A stretch of DNA of 64,000 nucleotides from Pantoea sp. Aalb (GTDB lineage Bacteria; Pseudomonadota; Gammaproteobacteria; Enterobacterales; Enterobacteriaceae): NCBI RefSeq assembly GCF_009829985.1, contig NZ_SZZU01000001.1, positions 248,001 to 312,000 on the forward strand, read 5' to 3'. The first letter of the stretch is position 1; each line of letters opens with the position of its first letter. The notes under the pieces are model-generated. The model ran no database searches. It saw only the letters and a program-made list of their open reading frames with translations, and had not been told where the DNA came from. Position numbers and translations under genes: made by a program. Shown one piece after another: positions 54,793 through 63,383 of this stretch.

Positions 54793-55574
54793 GCTATTAC
54801 TTTTTTAAATAAACTAATGACAAATAATAAAGTTCCACAAAGTACGATAGAAGGAACTGCAGGTGTATCATAAATAGCAGAAACACTTAATCCTCCTGTA
54901 ATACAAATAATACCTATTACAACGGCTAATACAACCATTTGTTCTGGTGAACGTGAAAAACGACGGGCAGTTGCAGCAGGAATTATTAATAATGAAGTCA
55001 TTATTAATATACCAACAAATTTTATAGTTACCCCAATCGTTAATGCAGTAATTAGCATAAGTATAAGACGAGTCCGTTGAACATTAATGCCATCAATCTG
55101 TGCTAACTCTGGATTAATAGACATTAACAATAGTGAACGCCATTGCCAAGCAATTATTATTAATACTGCAATTACAATAATTGATATTATATATACATCT
55201 CTTAATGTTACTGCTAGTAAATCTCCAAATAGATAAGACATTAAATTTATACGTAAATTACTTATTAAACTAACTACGATTAAACCTAACGACAAGAAAC
55301 TATGAGCCATAATTCCCAATAAAGCATCAATTTCTAAGTAAGAATAATACTCTAGATATGCTAATCCAAATGCTAGACAAATTATTATTATAACCATTGT
55401 ATAATATGGATTTACGTTGAATATAAATCCTAATGCTATGCCTAATAATGATCCATGAGCAAGGGCATCGCCAAAATAAGACATACGACGCCAAACTATA
55501 AATGAACCCAATGGACCAGCTACTATTGATAGAAAAACTCCACTAAGCCAACTAGGAAATAATAATTCAATCAT
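54789..55574 (-). CDS. znuB: Zinc ABC transporter permease
   Basis: Inner-membrane permease of high-affinity zinc uptake (ABC-3 family). I choose the ATG at 55574 (MIELLFPSWLSG), giving 261 residues, identical in length to E. coli ZnuB and matching its N-terminus. The longer frame to 55637 starts inside znuC. Conserved stretches: GPLGSFIVWRRMSYFGDALAHGSLLG, GIMAHSFLSLGLIVVSL, SYLFGDLLAVT, ITSLLIIPAATARR. Overlaps znuC by 8 bases. Its stop overlaps the end of ruvB on the other strand. Confidence 0.95.
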   Translation of the reverse strand: MIELLFPSWLSGVFLSIVAGPLGSFIVWRRMSYFGDALAHGSLLGIALGFIFNVNPYYTMVIIIICLAFGLAYLEYYSYLEIDALLGIMAHSFLSLGLIVVSLISNLRINLMSYLFGDLLAVTLRDVYIISIIVIAVLIIIAWQWRSLLLMSINPELAQIDGINVQRTRLILMLITALTIGVTIKFVGILIMTSLLIIPAATARRFSRSPEQMVVLAVVIGIICITGGLSVSAIYDTPAVPSIVLCGTLLFVISLFKKVIA

Positions 55575-56322
55575 GATATTTTTCCCTATCATGAAGGACG
55601 ATATGTCCTTGTAAATCATGACGATGATTGTGATCATGATGATAGATGGCTAATTGCTGTGCATTGTGTGAACCAAACATAGCAATAAATTTTGGATGTT
55701 TTGATATTGCTTCCGGTGTTCCAGAACAACAAATATGATGATTTAGGCATAATACTTCATCAGTTTTAGCCATTACTAAATGCAGATCATGTGATACCAT
55801 TAATACTCCGCAATTAAGTTCACGACGCAACTGATCAATTAAATTGTATAACATAATCTGTCCATTTATGTCAACACCTTGTGTCAATTCATCTAGTACT
55901 AATAATTTAGGATGTTTTAATAAAGCACGAGCTAATAGTAAGCGTTGAGTTTCACCACCAGATAGCTTTTGTAATGGAGTATAAAGTAAGTGATTAGCAT
56001 GTACTCGTTGCAATGTACTAAGAATATCGCGTTTGCTTTTACAGCATAATTGCATAAAACGCTCTACGTTAATGGGTATTGCTGGATTAATATATAGCTT
56101 TTGAGGTACATAACCTATGCTTAAATTAGCAGCATGTTTTACAATACCTTTAGCTGGTGTAATTAATCCAAGGACTGTACGTACTAATGTTGATTTACCA
56201 GCACCATTAGGGCCAAGTAATGTAATAATTTTTCCAGATTCTATAGATAAACTAATGTCTATTAATACTGGACGTTGGGAAAAAGTAACTGAAATATTTT
56301 CAACTGTAACAAGAGAATACAT
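55567..56322 (-). CDS. znuC: Zinc ABC transporter ATP-binding protein
   Basis: ATPase of zinc import. 251 residues, same as E. coli. Walker A GPNGAGKSTLVR (about 36-47), signature LSGGETQRLLLARAL, Walker B LLVLDELTQGVD, switch His in MVSHDLH. The C-terminal tail keeps a His-rich stretch, IYHHDHNHRHDLQGHI, as in E. coli. Divergent from znuA across an 86-base promoter region. Confidence 0.96.
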   Translation of the reverse strand: MYSLVTVENISVTFSQRPVLIDISLSIESGKIITLLGPNGAGKSTLVRTVLGLITPAKGIVKHAANLSIGYVPQKLYINPAIPINVERFMQLCCKSKRDILSTLQRVHANHLLYTPLQKLSGGETQRLLLARALLKHPKLLVLDELTQGVDINGQIMLYNLIDQLRRELNCGVLMVSHDLHLVMAKTDEVLCLNHHICCSGTPEAISKHPKFIAMFGSHNAQQLAIYHHDHNHRHDLQGHIVLHDREKYHD

Positions 56323-56332
56323 AATATTTATT

Positions 56333-56366
56333 TGTAGTAAATATAGATAATCTCTATAATACTACA
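56333..56366. promoter_or_regulatory. znuA/znuC divergent control region
   Basis: TGTAGTA (56333-56339) and TACTACA (56360-56366) are exact inverted repeats. An inner ATAGA/TCTAT pair lies off-centre by half a base. A TATAAT hexamer (56355-56360) lies about 49 bases before the znuA ATG and could be its -10. The position is that of the E. coli Zur operator, but the bases do not match the Zur consensus well, so the regulator is unknown. Confidence 0.4.
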
Positions 56367-56408
56367 TTGTTTAAATTAATTATGTGAATAATTAGAGAAT
56401 GATGAATT

Positions 56409-57353
56409 ATGTTACATAATAAGAACTTGATTTTAATTCTTTATACTGTAATAATTACTAACTTTTACATACTACATGCTCACTCTAAAATAATTGTATC
56501 AATTAAACCTATTGGGTTTATTGTAGCTGCAATAGCTGATGATATTATACCGGTTGAAGTATTAATACCAGATGGCGTCTCAGAACATAATTACGTTTTA
56601 CGACCATCTGATATAAGACGTATTAAAAATGCAAATTTAATAGTATGGAATGGACCAGAAATAGAATTTTTCCTTGCTAAATTAGCGTCTGAATTACCTG
56701 CAGAAAAAAAATTAATCATTACTAATATCAGTGCTCTTAAATCACTATTTCTTAAAACTGAAGATAAAAAAGAAAAAAATAATACTATCAATTATCATAC
56801 TTCAATATTAAATTGCTGTAATAATAATTTAATGAATATTAATACACATATCTGGATGTCTCCAGAGATTGCTAAACAATCAGCTATCGCAATTCATAAA
56901 AAATTATTAGAAATTTTACCCAATTACAAAATAAAACTTGATATTAATTTAAAACACTTCGAAGAACTCTTAAATACAGTAGATAAATATATTGAAGAAC
57001 AACTGACAGTTGTACGGAATAAAGGTTATTTTGTTTTTCACGATGCATATAGCTATTTTGAAAAACATTATCATTTATCACCTTTAGGTTATTTTACTAT
57101 TAATCCTGACATTCAACCAGGACTAAAACATTTATATCAAATAAGAAAACAACTTATTAAGAAAAAAGCTATATGTATTTTTACTGAACCGCAATTTACT
57201 CCATCTATTATTAATGCTGTATCTCGTGGGATTAAAATAAATAAAGCTATTCTTGATCCATTAGGCATAAATATTAATTTATCTAAAGATAGTTATACAA
57301 AATTTCTTTTACAATTATCAAACCAATACAAGAGTTGTTTGCTCAAAGATTAA
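56409..57353 (+). CDS. znuA: Zinc-binding periplasmic protein ZnuA, without the His-rich loop
   Basis: Captures periplasmic zinc for ZnuBC. Signal peptide at about 1-26 (ends HAHS). The three zinc His are present: SEHNY (about 59), THIWMS (about 147) and FHDAYSYFEKHY (about 211). NPDIQPGLKHL and FTEPQFTPSIIN agree with the family. 314 residues. In E. coli the loop before the second His is rich in His and Asp. Here it is KTEDKKEKNNTINYHTS with a single His, so the metal-gathering loop has been lost. Zinc binding itself should persist. Confidence 0.94.
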   Translation: MLHNKNLILILYTVIITNFYILHAHSKIIVSIKPIGFIVAAIADDIIPVEVLIPDGVSEHNYVLRPSDIRRIKNANLIVWNGPEIEFFLAKLASELPAEKKLIITNISALKSLFLKTEDKKEKNNTINYHTSILNCCNNNLMNINTHIWMSPEIAKQSAIAIHKKLLEILPNYKIKLDINLKHFEELLNTVDKYIEEQLTVVRNKGYFVFHDAYSYFEKHYHLSPLGYFTINPDIQPGLKHLYQIRKQLIKKKAICIFTEPQFTPSIINAVSRGIKINKAILDPLGININLSKDSYTKFLLQLSNQYKSCLLKD

Positions 57354-57772
57354 AATAAAATATCATTATATTATATATGAATAATATAATATTCAAACGT
57401 ACGTAAAAGTAAGATAGATATTTATTTAAATATTTTTTCTTTATGATAAAATTATATAGATTTTAAATCTTTATTAAGAAAATTATTAAAGATTAAATTC
57501 ATTTGATATAAGATATTATTAATCAATAGCATTTATCCTAATAATTTTAGATAACATATTTAGCAAATACGATTTTCCGATAAAAAAGAACAGAGCATAT
57601 AATATATAGCATATAATATTAAGTATGATTACTACGTATTAATTTGTGATTTAATTAGATTGATTACAAATAATTATATAGTAAATAAAATTTACTCGTT
57701 TTACTTACCTAATGATATGGATATATCAGTTTTATAAAATCAACTATCCTAAATAATAGGAGTTGATTATTT
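57354..57772. other. Spacer between znuA and lpxM (mepM lost)
   Basis: About 420 A/T-rich bases. In E. coli the murein endopeptidase gene mepM (yebA) lies here on the opposite side of znuA. No M23-peptidase fragment can be read, so it has been deleted. The lpxM ribosome-binding site TAGGAG lies at its end. Confidence 0.5.
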
Positions 57773-58765
57773 ATGTTATTTTTTAAAGGTATAATTGTGA
57801 TAAATAAAAATAAACATAATACTGGATTTATTCCCGTTTTCCATTCTTCTTTTTTGAAACCTAAATATTGGCGTAGCTGGCTAGTAATAGGCATATTAAT
57901 AAGTATGGCTATGCTACCTGTAAAAATGCGAGATCCAATTCTTAGCAGGTTAGGTAAATTTATCGGTAAATCAGCAAAAAATGCACGTCGTCGTACACTT
58001 ATTAATCTTTTTTATTGTCTACCTGAATTAAGTGAAATACAACGTGAAGAAGTTACGGATCGAATGTTTTCAACCGTTCCTCAAGCAATAGTAATGATGA
58101 CAGAATTAGGAATGCGTAATCCAGCACGCTTACGTCAACGAGTAGATTGGTATGGACGCGAGATTATCGATGAACTCCAAGCTAAAAAAGAAAATATTAT
58201 TTTTCTTGTACCACATAGTTGGTGTTTAGATATGCCAGCAATGTTACTAGCATCTGAAGGGCATATGATAGCAGCTATGTTTCATAATCAAAGCGATTTA
58301 CTTATGGATTATATGTGGAATACTATACGTCGTCGTTTTGGTGGTCGTATACATTCGCGTAATGATGGAATCAAACCATTTATTAGTTCGGTTCGTCAAG
58401 GTTACTATGGTTATTATCTTCCAGATCAAGATCACGGAGCTAAAAATAGTGAATTCGTAGATTTTTTTGCCACGTATAAAGCTACTATGCCTGTTTTAGG
58501 AAGATTAATGAAAGTTTGTCAAGCTCGCGTAGTTCCTCTTTTTTCAGTATATAATAGTGCCACTCATAGGTTAGAAATTTATTTACGTCAACCAATGGAT
58601 GATTTAATAAATGCTAGCAATAAAACATTGGCTCGTCGCATGAATGAAGAAGTTGAAATACTTGTACGACCACACCTTGAACAATATACTTGGAGTCTAA
58701 AATTACTAAAAACAAGAAAAGAAGGAGAGATTGAACCTTATATACGTAAGGATATATATCCATAA
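57773..58765 (+). CDS. lpxM: Lipid A biosynthesis myristoyltransferase
   Basis: Late acyltransferase that adds the last (myristoyl) chain to Kdo2-lipid A. 330 residues (323 in E. coli), collinear. N-terminal membrane anchor (YWRSWLVIGILISMAML), the HX4D catalytic motif in VPHSWCLDMPAMLL (E. coli HGWAVD), FHNQSDLLMDYMWNTIRRRFGGRIHSRNDGI, and YYLPDQDHGAKNSEFVDFFATYKAT. C-terminal YTWSLKLLKTRKEGE intact. AGGAG lies 10 bases before the ATG; a GTG eight codons later is a possible alternative. Implies hexa-acylated lipid A, together with KdsA. Confidence 0.94.
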   Translation: MLFFKGIIVINKNKHNTGFIPVFHSSFLKPKYWRSWLVIGILISMAMLPVKMRDPILSRLGKFIGKSAKNARRRTLINLFYCLPELSEIQREEVTDRMFSTVPQAIVMMTELGMRNPARLRQRVDWYGREIIDELQAKKENIIFLVPHSWCLDMPAMLLASEGHMIAAMFHNQSDLLMDYMWNTIRRRFGGRIHSRNDGIKPFISSVRQGYYGYYLPDQDHGAKNSEFVDFFATYKATMPVLGRLMKVCQARVVPLFSVYNSATHRLEIYLRQPMDDLINASNKTLARRMNEEVEILVRPHLEQYTWSLKLLKTRKEGEIEPYIRKDIYP

Positions 58766-58882
58766 GGAAAAATAAAGAAATCTAATTTAATTTACTTTTT
58801 TATAATAAAATATTTTTCACTAAAATACCTTATATTAGAATATAATATAATTATATTATATTAAATACTTTAATACTTAATA

Positions 58883-60325
58883 TTATTCTACACGTAAAAC
58901 ACGACTAGTATTTGTAGTGCCAGTCATTGCCATAACATCACCTTGAGTTACAATGACTAAATCTCCAGAAATAAGAAATTCTTTTTTACGTAATAAGCTA
59001 ATTGCATGATAAGCTGCTCCAACACCATCATCATTATTATTAAAATAAATAGGTATAACACCACGATACAGTGCTGTTAAATTTAACGTACTTTCATGAC
59101 GTGACATAGCAAAAATTGGCAAACCAGAAGTTATACGGGATGTCATAAGTGCAGTATAACCTGATTCTGTCATAGTAATAATAGCTGATACTCCCTGTAG
59201 ATGATTAGCTGTATACATTGCTGACATAGCAATTACTTCTTCAATATTATTGAACTGAACGTCAAGGCGATGTTTAGAAATATTCACACTTGGAATTTTT
59301 TCTGCTCCTAAGCAAACTTTAACCATTGCTGATACAGTTTCTATTGGATACTGACCTGTAGCCGTTTCTGCCGACAGCATAACTGCATCTGTTCCATCTA
59401 AAACTGCATTTGCTACATCCATAACTTCAGCTCTAGTAGGCATGGGGTTAATTGTCATGGATTCCATCATTTGTGTTGCAGTAATGATAGTACGATTTAA
59501 TTGACGAGCACGACTAATCAATGATTTTTGAATACCAATTAGCTCTGGATCACCGATTTCAATACCTAAATCACCTCGTGCTATCATAATTACATCAGAG
59601 GCTAAAATGATATCATCAATCACTTTTTGTGTAGCAACCGCTTCAGCACGTTCTATTTTTGCTACTAATTTAGCATAACAACCTGCATCGTTTGCTAAAC
59701 TACGAGCATATTTCATATCTTGTCCATTACGAGGAAAAGAAACTGCCAGATAATCAATATTAATTTTAGCAGCAATCATAATATCATTTTTATCTTTTTC
59801 TGTAAGTGCTTCAGCAGAAAGACCACCACCAAGCTTATTGATACCTTTATTATTAGATAATATACCGCCAACTATAACTTTAGTGAAAATTTTCATATCT
59901 TGAACTTTAAGAACTTTAAGCTGAATACGACCATCATCTAATAGTAAAGTATCTCCTGGTATAACATCTTTTGGCAAACTTTTATAATCAATACCAACTT
60001 TTTCTTTATCTCCTTCCCCTTCTTTAAGATGAGCATCTAAAATAAATTGGTCTCCAATATAAAGAAAAACTTTATTATCCTTAAAAGTTGATATCCGAAT
60101 TTTAGGTCCTTGTAAGTCACCTAAGATAGCTATGTGTTTGCCTAATTTAGATGCAATTTGACGTACTTTATTAGCACGATTCTGATGATTTTCTAATGTA
60201 CCATGAGAGAAATTTAAGCGTACAACATCAGCACCTGCTATTATAATCCTTTCAAGGTTATTATCACGATCTGTAGCAGGTCCTAATGTTGTAACTATTT
60301 TAGTTCTTCTAAAACGTCTAAACAT
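58883..60325 (-). CDS. pykA: Pyruvate kinase II
   Basis: Makes pyruvate and ATP from PEP. 480 residues, exactly the length of E. coli PykA (AMP-activated form), to which it is closer than to PykF. RRTKIVTTLGPATD at the start, NFSHGTLENH, ILGDLQGPKIR, the catalytic Lys region KIERAEAV, MIARGDLGIEIG, the signature ITATQMMESM, and the C-terminal regulatory domain ending TNTSRVLRVE. In E. coli pykA is next to lpxM and close to zwf, as here. Confidence 0.97.
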   Translation of the reverse strand: MFRRFRRTKIVTTLGPATDRDNNLERIIIAGADVVRLNFSHGTLENHQNRANKVRQIASKLGKHIAILGDLQGPKIRISTFKDNKVFLYIGDQFILDAHLKEGEGDKEKVGIDYKSLPKDVIPGDTLLLDDGRIQLKVLKVQDMKIFTKVIVGGILSNNKGINKLGGGLSAEALTEKDKNDIMIAAKINIDYLAVSFPRNGQDMKYARSLANDAGCYAKLVAKIERAEAVATQKVIDDIILASDVIMIARGDLGIEIGDPELIGIQKSLISRARQLNRTIITATQMMESMTINPMPTRAEVMDVANAVLDGTDAVMLSAETATGQYPIETVSAMVKVCLGAEKIPSVNISKHRLDVQFNNIEEVIAMSAMYTANHLQGVSAIITMTESGYTALMTSRITSGLPIFAMSRHESTLNLTALYRGVIPIYFNNNDDGVGAAYHAISLLRKKEFLISGDLVIVTQGDVMAMTGTTNTSRVLRVE

Positions 60326-61170
60326 GAAGACTCCATTGACATCGTATTGTTATAATTTATTAAATATAATCATATAAAAATTTATTGTTTTTATTTTTAG
60401 ATAAAAACTTAATATATTTATTTATTTTAAAAACTAATGTAGTTTATACAACTACGCAAATATCTAAACAATGGATAACAAATTAGTTATCAATAAATTG
60501 TAAATTGACATTATTAACATTAAAGTATTGTAAATTTTATTTATATCTATAAATATAAATAAAAACTTATAACAGATTTAATCGGAAATTTTATTTATAA
60601 AAACTACTTTTCTTTAAAATAACTTTATATGAATTTTCCTAATTGATTTTAGCATATTTCAAATAAAACCAATATATTTATCATATAAATTAATAAATAA
60701 AATATGATTTTTCATATTAAATCTATTATATTCAATAACAATATTTATATTTAAAGTATTAATAATATATAAAATTATTTATATATTATTAAATAATTTA
60801 TATTTAAACTATAGATCTTAATAATTAATAATTAACTCATATTTATAAAAATAGTTTTTATATCATCTTATATTTATTAATGTATCAAATTATTAACATA
60901 TTTTTCAAAACAAAGTATCTTGTATTTTTGTAAACTTTATCTTTTATTAAGATAAATAAGATTTTTATCATCTTTAAATTACTATAGTAAATATATATTT
61001 ACTAAATATAAATAAGTATGATTATTTATATTTATAAAAATATTTTCTTTTAAAATAATAAATATATTTTTATAAGATTTTAAAATTAATCTTATCGTAA
61101 AAATACAATATAAATTCATTTAATAATGAAGATGATTAAATATTCATTATATTCTATAATGAGAAAAAAA
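60326..61170. other. Spacer between pykA and zwf (hexR, edd, eda lost)
   Basis: About 845 bases of extreme A/T content. In E. coli hexR lies between pykA and zwf, and edd-eda follow zwf. I see no fragments of any. It must contain both divergent promoters. Start of zwf is set at 61171. Confidence 0.5.
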
Positions 61171-62646
61171 ATGACAATAAAACAAACAGTCCAAGCATGC
61201 GATTTAGTTATTTTTGGAGCAAAAGGAGATCTTGCACGTCGTAAATTATTACCTTCACTATATCAACTAGAAAAAATTGGACAGATTCATGAAACTACAC
61301 GTATTATTGGTGTAGGCCGAGCAAATTGGAATAAAGCAGCTTATACTAAAGTAGTAAATGAATCACTAAAAACCTTCATGAACGAAAAAATTGATGAAGT
61401 CTTATGGAGTAAATTTATAAATCGTTTTGATTTTTGTAATCTCGATGTCAATTACAGTACTCATTTTCTTAAACTAGCACAAATGCTTGATCAAAAAAAT
61501 CGCATTACTATTAATTATTTAGCAATGCCCCCACATACTTTTGGAGCTATTTGTGAAGGTCTTGGAACCGCTAAACTTAATGGAAAATCAGCACGTGTAG
61601 TTATGGAAAAACCACTTGGTAATTCTTTAGAAACCTCAAAAAAGATTAATGACAGTGTTGAAAAATTTTTTAAAGAAAGTCAGGTATTTCGCATAGATCA
61701 TTATCTTGGTAAAGAAACTGTTCTAAATTTATTAGCATTACGGTTTGCCAATTCTATTTTTATCAATAATTGGGATAATCGTACTATTGACCATGTTCAA
61801 ATTACCGTTGCAGAAGAAGTAGGTATTGAAGGTCGTTGGGGATATTTTGATAAAGCTGGTCAAATGCGTGATATGATTCAAAATCATTTGCTACAAGTCC
61901 TGACTATGATTGCTATGTCACCACCATCTGATTTAAGCGCTGATTCTATCCGCGATGAAAAAGTAAAGGTATTACGATCACTTCGACGTATTGATCAAGC
62001 TAATTTTCATGAAAAAACAGTACGTGGACAATATACATCTGGGTTTATACAAGGTAGGAAAGTACCAGGATATTTAGAAGAAGAAGGAGCAAATAAACAT
62101 AGTACTACTGAAACTTTTGTAGTAATTCGAGTTGATATTGATAACAGACGATGGTCAGGTGTCCCGTTATATTTGCGTACAGGTAAACGTTTATCGACTA
62201 AATGCTCTGAAATTGTAGTTTACTTTAAAAATATAGAAATGAATTTATTTAAAGATTATTATGTAAAATTACCACAAAATAAATTAACTATTCGTCTACA
62301 ACCAGATGAAGGAGTAGATATTGAAATTTTAAATAAGGTGCCTGGTTTAGATCATAAGCATAAATTACAAACTACTAAACTTGATCTAAGTTATTCAGAA
62401 ACTTTTACTCAATCACATTTAGCTGATGCATATGAGAGATTACTTTTAGAGAGCATGCGTGGTATTCAAGCACTTTTTGTCCGTCGTGATGAAGTAGAGG
62501 CTGCTTGGAATTGGGTTGATTCAATTATTGATGCATGGAGCACAGATACAAATTCATTAAAATTATATAAGGCTGGAACTTGGGGACCAATAGCTTCTGT
62601 AGCAATGATTAGTCGTGATGGGCGTTCATGGAATGAATTTAAATAA
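61171..62646 (+). CDS. zwf: Glucose-6-phosphate 1-dehydrogenase
   Basis: First enzyme of the oxidative pentose-phosphate pathway, yielding NADPH. NADP-binding DLVIFGAKGDLARRKLLPSLY; active-site RIDHYLGKE (Lys and His region, about 178-186); EKPLG; GYLEEEGANKHSTTETF. From the ATG at 61171 (MTIKQTVQACDL) the product has 491 residues, exactly the E. coli length, with GAG about 7 bases upstream. In-frame ATGs at 61126 and 61159 would add residues without homology. Works with gnd in this window; the Entner-Doudoroff partner genes are absent. Confidence 0.95.
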   Translation: MTIKQTVQACDLVIFGAKGDLARRKLLPSLYQLEKIGQIHETTRIIGVGRANWNKAAYTKVVNESLKTFMNEKIDEVLWSKFINRFDFCNLDVNYSTHFLKLAQMLDQKNRITINYLAMPPHTFGAICEGLGTAKLNGKSARVVMEKPLGNSLETSKKINDSVEKFFKESQVFRIDHYLGKETVLNLLALRFANSIFINNWDNRTIDHVQITVAEEVGIEGRWGYFDKAGQMRDMIQNHLLQVLTMIAMSPPSDLSADSIRDEKVKVLRSLRRIDQANFHEKTVRGQYTSGFIQGRKVPGYLEEEGANKHSTTETFVVIRVDIDNRRWSGVPLYLRTGKRLSTKCSEIVVYFKNIEMNLFKDYYVKLPQNKLTIRLQPDEGVDIEILNKVPGLDHKHKLQTTKLDLSYSETFTQSHLADAYERLLLESMRGIQALFVRRDEVEAAWNWVDSIIDAWSTDTNSLKLYKAGTWGPIASVAMISRDGRSWNEFK

Positions 62647-62800
62647 CTATTTATATTAGTTTTTTTATTTATTATATATATTTAACATAACTTACTATAT
62701 ATATTAATATATTTTTCTTTTAAAAAATTAACTTAATTATCAATTAAAAAAATATATTAATATAAATGTATGTTATAAGTGATGTTCAAGTGAGAAATTT

Positions 62801-62820
62801 AAAATAAAATAAAATAAAAT
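62801..62820. repeat. (AAAAT)4 simple repeat
   Basis: Four perfect AAAAT units followed by AAAAC, in non-coding sequence. Confidence 0.85.
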
Positions 62821-62912
62821 AAAACAATCTTTTTAAGATATGAATAGCAATTAACTATTAGTATTTAACCTAAAATTTTCTTTATAAATCTAATTTTTAT
62901 CAAAAGATAATA

Positions 62913-62947
62913 AATCTTTAATCTTTAATCTTTAATCTTTAATCTTT
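62913..62947. repeat. (AATCTTT)5 tandem repeat
   Basis: Five exact 7-base units plus a partial sixth (AAT). Non-coding; likely variable in length. Confidence 0.9.
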
Positions 62948-63361
62948 AATTAGAATAATGTAATCTTAAAATATTAGTAATATTAATCGTTTTTTATCAT
63001 AAATAAAATATTTATTTATATGTAAATATATACTTATAATTTTTTTTATTAGTGAATCATAAATAATGTAATGAATATCTATTATAAAAAAAATATATGT
63101 TAATAATATTATTGTTTTTATGGTAATATAAATATATTTAATTTTGATATTAGAAATAATAATTTATTTATTGAAAATTTTTAATAAATTTAAGTGAAAA
63201 CAATATTAATTCATATTTTATTATTTAATACCAATTTTAGTGATATTATATTTAATAGATTATATTTTATTAAATTTTATTAAATTATAAATTAATCATA
63301 ACGATAATACTTATATTTATTTTAAGAAAAATTATATGATAATTATTTACTAAGTAAAACA

Positions 63362-63383
63362 TAAGGAGTATTAAGGAGTATTG
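63362..63383 (+). promoter_or_regulatory. Duplicated Shine-Dalgarno before ptrB
   Basis: TAAGGAGTAT occurs twice in direct succession (63362-63371 and 63372-63381), giving two AAGGAG sites (63363-63368 and 63373-63378). The second lies 5 bases before ATG at 63384, a normal spacing; the first lies 15 bases away and is idle or serves as a standby site. Confidence 0.8.

Larger units (their letters stand above)
62647..63383. other. Spacer between zwf and ptrB with tandem repeats
   Basis: About 740 bases, very A/T-rich, where E. coli has edd, eda, purT and others between zwf and ptrB. No gene remnants visible. It holds (AAAAT)4 at 62801-62820 and (AATCTTT)5 at 62913-62947, and ends in a duplicated ribosome-binding site. 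Confidence 0.5.
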
